Part shown: positions 38,619 through 48,613 of the stretch, in pieces | How the letters are laid out: the number at the start of each line of letters is the position of its first letter | Numbering within the stretch: position 1 is the stretch's first letter | Source: an uncultured Bacteroidales bacterium | Lineage (GTDB): Bacteria; Bacteroidota; Bacteroidia; Bacteroidales; Paludibacteraceae | Direction of reading: 5' to 3' | DNA: 64,000 nt | Assembly (NCBI GenBank): GCA_934692905.1 | Contig: CAKUUM010000003.1 | Span: 24,452 to 88,451, forward strand | Position numbers and translations under genes: made by a program | The notes under the pieces: generated by a model | Databases searched by the model: none | Told to the model about the DNA's origin: nothing | Seen by the model: the letters and a program-made list of their open reading frames with translations, nothing else

Positions 38619-39203
38619 ATGAAAACAAGTACCAAAATTTGGATGTGCCTTGCGGGTATTGCACTCGTGGCGTTAGGTGTGGTATGCCTTGTCAATTCGG
38701 GTAGCACTTTGCTCAGTTTGGCGTGGCTGCTGGGTCTGATATTTCTCGTCGCAGGCTGTTGTGAGTTTGCCGCATGGGGCAAGTTGCACCTCATCTTGCC
38801 GCAGAGTGGTCTGCTCTTCCTGTCGGCATTTCTTCAGGTCCTGATGGGTGTATTTTTCATTGTCAACCCTGTGTCTTTGGCGGCTGCGCTCCCGTTTGTT
38901 TTTGCTTTTATAGTCTTGTTCGAGGGGGTGCGCATTGCTATCGAATCCTTTGATTTTAAGCATGTTGGCTTCCGTTTCTGGTGGGCTATGCTCATCTTCG
39001 GTCTGGCAGCAGCGACTTTTGGTGTTTATGGTCTCTACCAGCCCGCAGTCAGTGCCGCCACGCTCACTGTCCTTGTCAGCGTGGGTATTATTCTGGCAGG
39101 CGTAGGCTATTGGGTACAGGTGGCTGGTATCAATCGTTTCGAGAAAAAACTCAGGCAACTCCATGACCGCTACGGTTTTGTGGATGCCGAAGAAGTCAAG
39201 TAA
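38619..39203 (+). CDS. HdeD-like (DUF308) membrane protein
   Basis: 194 residues with six hydrophobic segments in pairs, as in the HdeD/DUF308 family of small inner-membrane proteins linked to acid resistance in enterobacteria. Start MKTSTKIWMCLAG at 38619. Single-gene unit ended by a strong terminator. Function in this phylum is unproven. Confidence 0.82.
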   Translation: MKTSTKIWMCLAGIALVALGVVCLVNSGSTLLSLAWLLGLIFLVAGCCEFAAWGKLHLILPQSGLLFLSAFLQVLMGVFFIVNPVSLAAALPFVFAFIVLFEGVRIAIESFDFKHVGFRFWWAMLIFGLAAATFGVYGLYQPAVSAATLTVLVSVGIILAGVGYWVQVAGINRFEKKLRQLHDRYGFVDAEEVK

Positions 39204-39264
39204 ATCCGTTGCTTTCGCGGGATAATATCCCTTCTGGGGTTAAGTCTCCCGTCAAATACAGGAA

Positions 39265-39299
39265 GAGGCTGTCTAACAAGTGTAGGCAGTCTCTTTTTT
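39265..39299 (+). terminator. Terminator after HdeD-like gene
   Basis: GAGGCTGTCT pairs with AGGCAGTCTC (G-U pairs included) around a 9-nt loop, followed by six T. Confidence 0.9.
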
Positions 39300-39390
39300 A
39301 TATGTTCGTTTATATGGACAGGACTCGCGTCGTGCCGTCAAATATCATTGCGCATTACGCATTGTGAATTGCGCATTGCCTCTCGTGTAT

Positions 39391-39451
39391 TTGTCGTGTT
39401 AAGTGTATGAGATTAGTATGTGGCTAGTATGTGATTGCGCCGACCTTGCCG
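39391..39451 (+). repeat. Dispersed repeat with 11-bp units, copy 2
   Basis: TTGTCGTGTTAAGTGTATGA, then GATTAGTATGT and GGCTAGTATGT, then GATTGCGCCGACCTTGCCG. The 20-bp left flank matches copy 1 (23862) at 18 of 20 positions; this copy has two units against four. Confidence 0.75.
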
Positions 39452-39567
39452 CGTGACCATATTTTGTCTGGTTTTATTGGTTTTGTTCTATAAGTTTTTG
39501 TTATATCGAACTCACGTAAGATAAGTATGAGATTAGCATTCGTTATTTCTTATTTTTCGCTCTGTGG

Positions 39568-39598
39568 TTGCACATATCAAAAAAGTGTATTACCTTTG
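39568..39598 (+). promoter_or_regulatory. Promoter of the Rhs locus
   Basis: TTG (39568-39570), 20 bp, TACCTTTG (39591-39598). Transcription would start near 39605, which excludes the upstream in-frame start at 39564 and favours ATG 39678. Confidence 0.75.
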
Positions 39599-39677
39599 TG
39601 CACAATTGTATTTGTGGATTGGCTGTTTCGACTATAGTATGCCACTGCATGTATTGACCATTATCAATTTATACAAC

Positions 39678-42600
39678 ATGAAACACAGATCTTGGTTTAT
39701 GGCTTATCATATTGGGGTATGGGGTATATTATGTTTGTTTGGCACGTATATTTACGCCCAACCTTCCTCAACGGACCCGCTCATATCTGCTATTGATACC
39801 AAGATGCAGGTCAAGCCGCCATCGGCAGAGGCGCAGTCATTGGACTCTTTCTCCGAGATCCCCGTTGATTTGTACACGGGTACGGTCAATATCAGCATAC
39901 CCATCTATACTGTCACGCAAAACGACATCCAAGTCCCCATCTCGCTCAGTTACCACGGCGGTGGTATCAAGGTCACTGATGAGGGCGGTTTGGTAGGTCT
40001 TGGCTGGACGCTCAATGTCGGCGGAGTCATCAGCCGCACTATACGGGGCTTTCCTGACGAGTTATCACAAAATTCCGCCTATGGATATGATAGGCTCTCA
40101 TCTGGACAGCGCAGTTTTATCAATCTTGTCAAGCAGCAAGAGTTACTCGGAGACCCGACAGGGCAACTTGGCAATCCGACGCAAGAAGAGTTGTACTTGC
40201 TGCAGCAAATGGAGCTATATGGCACGGAATACGATGAAGGGCATTTTGATGTATCTCCGGATAACTATTCTTTTTCAGTACAAGGTCTATTTGGTGCTTT
40301 TGTAGGTTCTAACCCGAATATTGTGCAATCCAACCATGGCTGTCGCGTAAATAGGAATACAAACGGGTTTACTATACAAGAAGCAACTGGGCATACCTAC
40401 ACATTCTCGGATGTAGAACACAAGATCTATCCGTATAAGGTTGGTTACGGAATATGGCTGACGGATTGGGAGAAGGCTCCTGAATACCAGTATCTCTACC
40501 CGTCCGCTTGGTGGCTCAGTTCTATTCAGTCAAAGGCTGGCGATTGCATCTCATTTCGCTACATGACTGCTAAACAATTGCACCCGCAACCGGATTTCTA
40601 TGGCTATGTTCAATACGAAACCAAGGACTCGCGAGGCTCATTCCATACGCGATACTACAATATCATTCCTTTTCAAAACACCAAGGATACTACATATCAC
40701 CAATTGCTTACCCAAATAGAATTCGCAGATTCTCGCATAGTCTTTCACTACACTATTCCCCAAGATATAAGCATATCCCCAAGGCTGGATAGCATCTCTG
40801 TTCATTCAAAGGCGAACCTTGATGCTCTGATAATGAGGTACATATTCAGGTACTCGTCTGATTATAGTCGTGCAGCATTGCAGTCACTCATCAAGCAGGG
40901 ACGAAATGGGAAAAGACAAACATATTCTTTTGCTTATTATCCGCATCAAGAGGTTCGCTTTAATGATGACCGGCGTGACCATTGGGGATATTTTTCGTCT
41001 AATTCCACCGGAAGGTTTGACAACAAGACATACTTGGATATTATCCCAATAGGGTTACGTAACACAGGTAGCCGCAATGCTTCTTCCTCTACGGCTACCA
41101 ATAATATGCTTCAGTCTATTATATACCCTTCGGGGTTAGTGACGGAATTCGATTGGGAACCGCACTCTTTTTCGCGTTGGAGCAAAACGGGGGGACATGC
41201 CACAAAAGAGGAAGATTACTCTATTTCCTATAGGACTATTACTGAAATCGTACAACAGCGGACACTATGTGGTAAGAAAGACAATGAAATCTTGTCTGCT
41301 GAAGTGTTCGTAAAGGACGGACAGAGAATAGTGGTGGACTTGTCCAAGTATTTCTATCACAACGATTTGAGAGACTATATGGATTGCAACATGAATTGGC
41401 GCGGACAATACGCAAGCGACCAAACAGCACTCATTATTATGTACGATGGCAAGGAAATATATAATGTTCACATAGACTCCACTGCAAGTCTTCACCCTAT
41501 TGAGATTTATGCGTCTTCGTATGGTGCGGGGATATACTCTTTCCGTCTCATGAATCCGCGCACAATGCTTGCCAATCATGGTGAGGCGGAACGTTGTTCC
41601 TTGTATAGAGACTATTTCAATGAGCCTCAGTTCGATATGGGGAATATCTATATATCTGTCGTTCAAACCCGAACCGTCGCAAATTATGATGGTAGTGCGT
41701 ACAACGTAGGGGGTGTTCGTATCCGCCGTATTGCATACAAAGAGAATAACAAAGCGCTTCTCACCAAAGAATATACTTATACTGATACATTGGGTCAATC
41801 AAGTGGGGTATTATCCTATCCGCCAAGATATGCTTCAGCGTATCAGCATTGTTTTTCCACGAATGTGGAAGATTCGGATGGAGACGGAGCAGCGTCTCTT
41901 GTTAGCGACTGCCCCTATGTGTTGGTTCTTCGGTCCTCTGGGCTTCCCTATGTGATGAATGGCGGCGGACATATTGAATATCAACGTGTCGTGGAGACAT
42001 GCGTGGGCAGTTCTCCGTACGCGCACAAAGCCAATGTTCCCATCAATCGTACCGAGTATTATTATCGCACGGCTGCAGATGATGGTTGCTCCGACCTTGA
42101 TGAGACCAACTATGGAACGATTATACCCACAGATATGCTTCAACTGACATCGCAACAATATCTACGGGGACACCTTGTAAAAAAAGTGGAATATACCGAT
42201 GAAATTCGTACTACTTCGTACAATTATAATATCTATGAAAAGTCAGATTGCCCTGTATCAACAGGGGCTATATTCACGGTGGTAGATTATCAAGGATACG
42301 CATTCGATTTTAAGTACAACGGGCAATCTGTTAACCCCTATAAAAACTTTGGCATTGTCAAATATCGTGTTATTCCTTACAATAAACAGTTGGTAGAACA
42401 GACCACTACGGGTGACAAAACCGATATATTTCATTCATACACGTATGCGACTACCTCGTATTCTTCAGCACTAAATGCTCATATGCCCATCACCCATACT
42501 ACATTGGATGCTGCCGGTGATACCATTACGGAGCATTTTACTTACTTGGCGAATACGGACAAGATAACGACTTGCATCACTACAAAATATGGGTACATCG

Positions 42601-43130
42601 TAAGTGCCTACCGTTATGACTACGACTCTGAATACCGCGTTGTTGCACGTTACGACCTTCCTGTTTCCAATGCAAATAAATTGCGTATGACAGCGTCATT
42701 ATTATGGAGACTGACGGATAGTTACACTTACAATTCCGCCATCAACCGTGTAGTGGAGCATATTGACCATATCGCTAATATCACGACTGCTTATTTGTGG
42801 TCATACCATGGTTCGTATCCAATTGCAGAAATCGTGAATGTTGCTTATGCAGATGTGGTTGCGGCACTTACGGATAATAAGGTGCAGCAACTGACAACTA
42901 CATTTCAGCCGGATATGAATTCAGTAAACCGATTGCGTATGCTATTCCCCGCAGCACGGGTTTCCACGATGACCTATTTGCCATTGGTGGGCATGTCTTC
43001 GCATACTGACCCTCAAGGATATACGCAGTACTTTACCTACGATGATTTTGGAGAATTGAGTGAGGTGTACGAAATCATCAATGGCAACAAGCAAATCATC
43101 CGTCATTTAGACTATAATCGGGTACAATAA
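39678..43130 (+). CDS. Rhs/YD-repeat shell protein, N-terminal half of a split Rhs
   Basis: 1150 residues from ATG 39678. Signal peptide MKHRSWFMAYHIGVWGILCL to about Gln 27. The next region (SFSEIPVDLYTGTVNISIPI, then ISLSYHGGGIKVTDEGGLVG and LGWTLNVGGVISR) is the SpvB/TcB-like start of Bacteroidetes Rhs proteins. The body is rich in Tyr and beta strands, and the end contains YD-type repeats (YTQYFTYDDFGELSEVY). It has no Rhs core or toxin; these are on the next gene, 9 bp downstream. The likely role is to form part of the hollow shell that encloses the toxin. No T9SS sorting domain is seen, so the export route beyond Sec is unknown. Confidence 0.82.
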   Translation: MKHRSWFMAYHIGVWGILCLFGTYIYAQPSSTDPLISAIDTKMQVKPPSAEAQSLDSFSEIPVDLYTGTVNISIPIYTVTQNDIQVPISLSYHGGGIKVTDEGGLVGLGWTLNVGGVISRTIRGFPDELSQNSAYGYDRLSSGQRSFINLVKQQELLGDPTGQLGNPTQEELYLLQQMELYGTEYDEGHFDVSPDNYSFSVQGLFGAFVGSNPNIVQSNHGCRVNRNTNGFTIQEATGHTYTFSDVEHKIYPYKVGYGIWLTDWEKAPEYQYLYPSAWWLSSIQSKAGDCISFRYMTAKQLHPQPDFYGYVQYETKDSRGSFHTRYYNIIPFQNTKDTTYHQLLTQIEFADSRIVFHYTIPQDISISPRLDSISVHSKANLDALIMRYIFRYSSDYSRAALQSLIKQGRNGKRQTYSFAYYPHQEVRFNDDRRDHWGYFSSNSTGRFDNKTYLDIIPIGLRNTGSRNASSSTATNNMLQSIIYPSGLVTEFDWEPHSFSRWSKTGGHATKEEDYSISYRTITEIVQQRTLCGKKDNEILSAEVFVKDGQRIVVDLSKYFYHNDLRDYMDCNMNWRGQYASDQTALIIMYDGKEIYNVHIDSTASLHPIEIYASSYGAGIYSFRLMNPRTMLANHGEAERCSLYRDYFNEPQFDMGNIYISVVQTRTVANYDGSAYNVGGVRIRRIAYKENNKALLTKEYTYTDTLGQSSGVLSYPPRYASAYQHCFSTNVEDSDGDGAASLVSDCPYVLVLRSSGLPYVMNGGGHIEYQRVVETCVGSSPYAHKANVPINRTEYYYRTAADDGCSDLDETNYGTIIPTDMLQLTSQQYLRGHLVKKVEYTDEIRTTSYNYNIYEKSDCPVSTGAIFTVVDYQGYAFDFKYNGQSVNPYKNFGIVKYRVIPYNKQLVEQTTTGDKTDIFHSYTYATTSYSSALNAHMPITHTTLDAAGDTITEHFTYLANTDKITTCITTKYGYIVSAYRYDYDSEYRVVARYDLPVSNANKLRMTASLLWRLTDSYTYNSAINRVVEHIDHIANITTAYLWSYHGSYPIAEIVNVAYADVVAALTDNKVQQLTTTFQPDMNSVNRLRMLFPAARVSTMTYLPLVGMSSHTDPQGYTQYFTYDDFGELSEVYEIINGNKQIIRHLDYNRVQ

Positions 43131-43139
43131 GCCTGCCGT

Positions 43140-46100
43140 ATGAAACGTGTTTACATATTGTTATGTTTTTGGGGATGGTGCCTGATGGCCCATTCCACAG
43201 ATTTTGTAGCCATCACGGAAATCCTATATGATACTCCGTACAATGAAGATACCACCCGATATCCGCATAACTTCGGAGAGTTCATTGAATTGCACAATGC
43301 GTACGAAGCACCTGCTGACATCAGTGGGTGGAGCCTGCATACATTGTCGCCTGACCAGACATACTATTTCCCGTCCGGTACTGTTATCCCTCAGTATGGT
43401 TACCTTATAGTCGCTTATGGCGATGTTTCGCCTTATGAAGTGATTGACAGCGATATGATGGCAAAAGGATGGACGGACTTTCATGATTTGTATCAACTTT
43501 CACCCGATTTTAATACTGTATTGCTGCAGAAGGATTTGCTCTTGCCCAATACCCCTACTACGCTTCTTCTCAAAGATGCCATGGGAAAGACCCGCGATTC
43601 TGTTATCTATGCAGAAACAGCCCATTACAATACACTTTATGCACCCAATAGCAAAAATAAAGCAGATTGGAATGGGGCGTCCTACTACTCCGCACAACGC
43701 GATAGCATCAATTTTTCCGCTGACGGATGTTCTGAATTTATATGGTTCCAGTGGGGTGGTTATTTTAATGCCTACGAGGCACACGAAATAGACAATAATT
43801 CCGCGGGTGGTCCTTGCCGTATATTCAGCGGAGCAAATATCTTGCCTGCACAAACGGAGGCAGATGTGAGTCGGAGAAACTATGTTCAGAGTATCACTCC
43901 GTTAGTCCCCACATCGTCAATCGACACTGCAGCCATATTGCGCAATCCCTCCTCTGCTCTTGTGCAACGGGATTATTACGATGCTCTCTATCGCCCTTAT
44001 TTGAGCCTTATTTATCACAATACACCTGCAAAGCATAACACTGTCACTCTCTCCGAGTACGACGGTTACAATCGCCCCACGCGCCAATGGCTGCCCATTG
44101 CAGTAGAGATGTCACATTTCACTCATGCGATGTTCAGGAATAATGCAGAGCAGTTTTATTCTGAAGAATCCAAACCTTATATCGAGACTTTGTACAGCAC
44201 CGATATGTGGGACAATGGCACCATGCATAGCGAACTTGTAGGAGTGCGCAGGGCTGGGCAAGATATGGGTAGCCGTATGCAAAACCAATCCTCACGGGGC
44301 AACGATGACCATGAAGTCAGGCGTTTCCGTGTTACCTCATCAGGAGATTTGCAATGCGATGGATACTATCCTGCTAAATCGCTATTGGTGCAGCAGACTA
44401 CGGATGAAGACAATAAATTCCGCATTATTTATACCACGCAGCATGGACAAATCGTCATGGAGCGACAGGACAAAAACGTAGATACATACTATGTGTACAA
44501 CGATATCGGGCAACTGTCTTATGTCCTTCCTCCTATAGCAGCAGAGAGGTTATCTTCCGGCACCCATCCTGATACCGTTAAAGTTCTGAAGCAATATGCT
44601 TATGTCTATCGCTACGATGAGCGCGGAAACCAAATCTACAAACGTTTGCCGGGGTGCGAACCGGTACTCATGGTCTATGACAAGACCAATTGCCTTGTCC
44701 TCTCCCAAGACGGCAATCAGCGTGCACGTGGCACCTATTGGACATCCTACAAATACGACTATCTGCGCCGGCTGATTTATACCGCAGAAATTCAGGAAGG
44801 CAGCAATGACCATCAGGACCATATCAACTCGTTTCGTAATTGGTATGTTGTGGAACGATTTTCTACAGGTAGTCAGAACTACCCGATGGCAAATACAGGC
44901 TATTCTCGTGGATTCTACCACAAAGTACCTACACGCTTGCTCACGGTCAATTATTATGATAACTATGACTTTCTTTCACTTCTTCCTGATAGTGTACGCT
45001 GTCACCTGACCTTTGCTCCATTCTCAGGTACTGCCTCGCCGGCAAATGCCAAGGGGTTGCTTACGGGTACACGCACCTACACACTGGATGGTTCGGGCAA
45101 TTACTCTGCTACGGTCTATTACTACGATTATCGAGGACGGGAGATACAGCATCTGTCATCTAATCATCTTGGTGGGTATGATGTTACCTCTACTGCATAT
45201 AATTTTTCCGACAATGTCGTGGACACATGGACCTCTCAATCCACCGCCAACAGCGTACAGATAGACGAACACTATCGCTACACCTACGACCACGCCAATC
45301 GCCTTCTAACTACCATCTACACCTATAACAACGAATCTCCTATCATCCTCCAATCATTCTCCTACGATGAATTGGGGCGGGTACGCAAACGTGCTATTCA
45401 CGATGCCATTGACAGTATTTACTTTGCCTATAATATCCGCAACCAACTCACCACCATTCGCTCTGCCGGATTTGAAGAAAAACTTTATTATACCACAGAA
45501 TGTCCCAATATACCATTGGGATTGACAGTCTGTTGCTACAATGGCAATATAGCAGCCTCCACATGGACGTATGGTGACAAAACCAATGGATACCTCTATT
45601 ACTACGACAAACTCAATCGCCTTGACCGCACCTATAGTATCTTGAATGGCATATTTGGAGATTACTATTACACAGAAGAATTCTATTATGATGAGCAAGG
45701 TAATATCAAGACCCTTACCCGTTGGGATGACTTGGATGTAATGGATTATATGTTTTTTTCGTACAACGGTAACCAAGTTACAAAAATTACGAACAATGGC
45801 ATTGGAGTATCTGACTATTCGTGCAAACGCTATCAGGATGCCAATGATTCGGGCGATGATTTTGCCTACGATGCCAATGGCAATATCCGCTACGATAAAG
45901 ACCGCGGCATTGCGGCAATTCGTTATAACCTGCTCAACCTGCCCGATACCATTCAGTTTACTAATGGTAATCAAATCATCCATACCTACGATGCGGCGGG
46001 TAACCGGCTGCGTACCTCCTACTACACCCGTAAGGTGACGACCACCGTCCCCCTTGGCAACACTTTGCCTATAGGCTCTACTGCTAATTACTACACTACC

Positions 46101-47183
46101 CTTGATATCTTCCACCGAAATTGCGTCTATCATACACGCCAAGCCACAAGCGCGGATTATAGTATTGAGTTTGTACATAATTCGGAAGGCTATATACGTT
46201 ATTACACAGAGGAAGAGCATTACCATTTCTATTATATCAAAGACCACTTGGGTAATGTCCGTGAGACGTATGTGCGTCCCTCTGCCAACTACAAGCAGTG
46301 CATCCAACGTATGCAGTACTACCCGAGCGGACTGCCGTGGAATACAAACTATGTCGCCAATGAGCAGCCATATAAGTATGGCGGCAAGGAGTTCGTGGAG
46401 ATGCACGGATTGGACGAGTACGACTCCCACGCCCGTTGGTACTATCCTGCCCTTGCCCGCACCACTACCATGGACCCGCACAGTGAAGACTACTACCCAA
46501 TCTCTCCCGATGCTTGGTGCGGGAATAACTTTGTTAATGCCATAGATCCCAATGGTATGGATTGGTATAGCGATAACAAAGATAGCACTATCATACGTTG
46601 GACAGATTTCAAGAGCCAGCAAGAAATGGATCAGAATGGCATTTCGGGCAAATATATAGGAGAAGCGTATGTTGTCTTTAATGGCTCTCGAAATGAGAGA
46701 TTGGGAAAGGGGGATAATTTGTTCGGAGAAGGATCGATATTGGCAGATGTAAAAGTATACGGACCTTCAGGACAAGACGATATCCAATATTATAAGGGAT
46801 TTACGATGTCATCAAATTTTCAATATTTTGGCGCCATTGCAGATGATACATACACAGTAAATTATCAAAAGTACGGGAAAAGTGGGGCATTAAAATCGCA
46901 TTGGGCAATTAATGATGGGAGACCTGTAAATTGTATAGGTGGAGTCAATCCTAGTCCCATAAATCCATATAGTCCAACTCAAAAAAATGCGATATATATA
47001 CATTGTTCCAATGGAGATGGCTCTGCAGGCGTTTTTTATGATGCTAATGGAAAAATTTGTGGAGCAGTTAGTACAGGCTGCTTACTAATTACTCCCTCGT
47101 CAAAAGGACATATTGGTTGGTCTGAATTTAATCAGCAACTATTGGGGGTGGAAAAATTTGTTTTAAGACTTCAACGACGATGA
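43140..47183 (+). CDS. Rhs repeat protein with lamin-tail domain and C-terminal toxin
   Basis: 1347 residues. Signal peptide (MKRVYILLCFWGWCLMAHS), a lamin-tail domain about residues 20-100 (EFIELHNAYEAPADISGWSL), YD repeats, then the Rhs core: YIKDHLGNVRETY, GGKEFVEMHGLDEYDSHARW, and NNFVNAIDPNGMDWY (nt about 46225-46565). Beyond DPNG the C-terminal 200 residues are the variable toxin region. It is AT-rich and includes SGALKSHWAINDG, IYIHCSNGDGSAG and CGAVSTGCLLI; the His and the S-x-G-C pattern recall YkuD L,D-transpeptidases, a weak inference. The next gene starts 4 nt before this stop and is a candidate immunity protein. Confidence 0.85.
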   Translation: MKRVYILLCFWGWCLMAHSTDFVAITEILYDTPYNEDTTRYPHNFGEFIELHNAYEAPADISGWSLHTLSPDQTYYFPSGTVIPQYGYLIVAYGDVSPYEVIDSDMMAKGWTDFHDLYQLSPDFNTVLLQKDLLLPNTPTTLLLKDAMGKTRDSVIYAETAHYNTLYAPNSKNKADWNGASYYSAQRDSINFSADGCSEFIWFQWGGYFNAYEAHEIDNNSAGGPCRIFSGANILPAQTEADVSRRNYVQSITPLVPTSSIDTAAILRNPSSALVQRDYYDALYRPYLSLIYHNTPAKHNTVTLSEYDGYNRPTRQWLPIAVEMSHFTHAMFRNNAEQFYSEESKPYIETLYSTDMWDNGTMHSELVGVRRAGQDMGSRMQNQSSRGNDDHEVRRFRVTSSGDLQCDGYYPAKSLLVQQTTDEDNKFRIIYTTQHGQIVMERQDKNVDTYYVYNDIGQLSYVLPPIAAERLSSGTHPDTVKVLKQYAYVYRYDERGNQIYKRLPGCEPVLMVYDKTNCLVLSQDGNQRARGTYWTSYKYDYLRRLIYTAEIQEGSNDHQDHINSFRNWYVVERFSTGSQNYPMANTGYSRGFYHKVPTRLLTVNYYDNYDFLSLLPDSVRCHLTFAPFSGTASPANAKGLLTGTRTYTLDGSGNYSATVYYYDYRGREIQHLSSNHLGGYDVTSTAYNFSDNVVDTWTSQSTANSVQIDEHYRYTYDHANRLLTTIYTYNNESPIILQSFSYDELGRVRKRAIHDAIDSIYFAYNIRNQLTTIRSAGFEEKLYYTTECPNIPLGLTVCCYNGNIAASTWTYGDKTNGYLYYYDKLNRLDRTYSILNGIFGDYYYTEEFYYDEQGNIKTLTRWDDLDVMDYMFFSYNGNQVTKITNNGIGVSDYSCKRYQDANDSGDDFAYDANGNIRYDKDRGIAAIRYNLLNLPDTIQFTNGNQIIHTYDAAGNRLRTSYYTRKVTTTVPLGNTLPIGSTANYYTTLDIFHRNCVYHTRQATSADYSIEFVHNSEGYIRYYTEEEHYHFYYIKDHLGNVRETYVRPSANYKQCIQRMQYYPSGLPWNTNYVANEQPYKYGGKEFVEMHGLDEYDSHARWYYPALARTTTMDPHSEDYYPISPDAWCGNNFVNAIDPNGMDWYSDNKDSTIIRWTDFKSQQEMDQNGISGKYIGEAYVVFNGSRNERLGKGDNLFGEGSILADVKVYGPSGQDDIQYYKGFTMSSNFQYFGAIADDTYTVNYQKYGKSGALKSHWAINDGRPVNCIGGVNPSPINPYSPTQKNAIYIHCSNGDGSAGVFYDANGKICGAVSTGCLLITPSSKGHIGWSEFNQQLLGVEKFVLRLQRR
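46556..47183 (+). other. Variable C-terminal toxin region of the Rhs protein
   Basis: Starts after the NAIDPNGMDWY core end. The first 45 codons are nearly identical to the displaced tip at 48487-48627; the rest is homologous but diverged from 48657-49106. Conserved between both: TYTVNY, GKSG, KSHW-IN, IH-(S/T)N, and AVSxxCLL. The conserved His and Cys are candidate catalytic residues. Confidence 0.6.
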
Positions 47184-48613
47184 AACGGTTACTTCTCCCT
47201 ATTTTGGTTGCCTATATGGCAGTATATATGCACGCTGAAAGTTATTGCTATGATGTGGAATATTTGGATAGTATTTCGTTTTATGAACATTATCAGCATA
47301 TGGGATTTGACATAGACAAGGAATGTCAGTTTAATGATTCTTTTGAGGGGGACGATTCTTTATTTATTCAAACGGGGGACAGCCTGTTTTTGTTTAAGAA
47401 CTATGTGTATTTATCGCCTCATAAGAAATATCCCGTTATGTTTGGTTCGTGGAAAAAAGTATTATGTACACAGGATTATATTGTTGTTGCTTGCCAAACA
47501 ATTCATGATATGAATTATTACTTATTAACACTATCCACGAATCATTTAGATACGCTATGTGGATTTCCGTATAATTTCGGAAATTATATGTTATGCGTTC
47601 AATGGGGGGCATCTGACAGATTACAATATATCGAGGTCTGGAAAGAAGATAGTATAGAAAAAAAATATACATTGCTAATGCGATTAGCATTAGATTTCTA
47701 TGGTCTGCGTAATATTTTGTATGCTTATATATACAATGACTACGTATATACAAAATTTATGACAGATAATAGCCATCATTATGCAAAAATACTTATTCCA
47801 CATACTGCTACCTATGCAATGTGTCATAAGGATCGTGGCATTGCGGCGATTCGTTACAATCTGCTCAACTTGCCCGACACCATCCGGTTTACCAACGGTA
47901 ATCAAATCATCCATACCTACGATGCGGCAGGCAACCGGCTGCGTACCGCCTACTATACCCGCAAAGTGACCACCACCGTCCCTCTCGGCAACACCCTGCC
48001 CGTAGGTACCACAGCCAACTATTATGCAACCCACGATATCTTCCACCGCAATTGCGTCTATCATACACGCAATGCCACAAGCACAGATTATAGTATAGAG
48101 TTTGTACATAATCCGGAGGGCTATATCCGTTATTATACAGAGGAGGAGCATTACCACTTCTACTATATCAAAGACCATTTGGGTAGTATTCGAGAGACGT
48201 ATGTGCATCCCTCTGCCAACTACAAGCAGTGCATCCAACGTATGCAGTACTACCCGAGCGGACTGCCGTGGAATACAAACTATGTCGCCAATGAGCAGCC
48301 ATATAAGTATGGCGGCAAGGAGTTCGTGGAGATGCACGGATTGGACGAGTACGACTCCCACGCCCGTTGGTACTATCCTGCCCTTGCCCGCACCACTACC
48401 ATGGACCCGCACAGTGAAGACTACTACCCAATCTCTCCCGATGCTTGGTGCGGGAATAACTTTGTTAATGCCATAGATCCCAATGGTATGGATTGGTATA
48501 GCGATAACAAAGATAGCACTATCATACGTTGGACAGATTTCAAGAGCCAGCAAGAAATGGATCAGATATGGCATTTCGGGCAAATATATAGGAGAAGCGT
48601 ATGTTGTCTTTAA
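47180..48613 (+). CDS. Putative immunity protein fused to displaced Rhs tip 2
   Basis: 477 residues in one frame. Residues 1-19 are a signal peptide (MKRLLLPILVAYMAVYMHA). Residues 20-215 are AT-rich, without a recognised family, and placed where the cognate immunity protein of the upstream toxin is expected (ATGA overlap). From CHKDRGIAAIRYN (about nt 47820) the sequence becomes a copy of the Rhs core of the gene upstream (45894-46640), ending prematurely at 48613 because of a one-base insertion near 48567. The in-frame fusion suggests that recombination joined an immunity gene to a displaced tip. The immunity role is inferred from position and export signal. Confidence 0.65.
   Translation: MKRLLLPILVAYMAVYMHAESYCYDVEYLDSISFYEHYQHMGFDIDKECQFNDSFEGDDSLFIQTGDSLFLFKNYVYLSPHKKYPVMFGSWKKVLCTQDYIVVACQTIHDMNYYLLTLSTNHLDTLCGFPYNFGNYMLCVQWGASDRLQYIEVWKEDSIEKKYTLLMRLALDFYGLRNILYAYIYNDYVYTKFMTDNSHHYAKILIPHTATYAMCHKDRGIAAIRYNLLNLPDTIRFTNGNQIIHTYDAAGNRLRTAYYTRKVTTTVPLGNTLPVGTTANYYATHDIFHRNCVYHTRNATSTDYSIEFVHNPEGYIRYYTEEEHYHFYYIKDHLGSIRETYVHPSANYKQCIQRMQYYPSGLPWNTNYVANEQPYKYGGKEFVEMHGLDEYDSHARWYYPALARTTTMDPHSEDYYPISPDAWCGNNFVNAIDPNGMDWYSDNKDSTIIRWTDFKSQQEMDQIWHFGQIYRRSVCCL

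Larger units (their letters stand above)
39204..39677. other. Gene-free leader before the Rhs locus
   Basis: Contains the terminator at 39265-39299, a low-complexity GCGCATTA/GCGCATTG stretch (39349-39379), the second dispersed 11-bp repeat element (39391-39451), a partial third trace (TATGAGATTAGCATT near 39525) and the Rhs promoter (39568-39598). No coding frame. Confidence 0.6.

Noticed and set aside
45354..46622. 422-codon minus-strand frame inside the Rhs gene, repeated at 47690-48583
   Set aside because: Both are antisense to homologous Rhs core DNA, which explains why they resemble each other.
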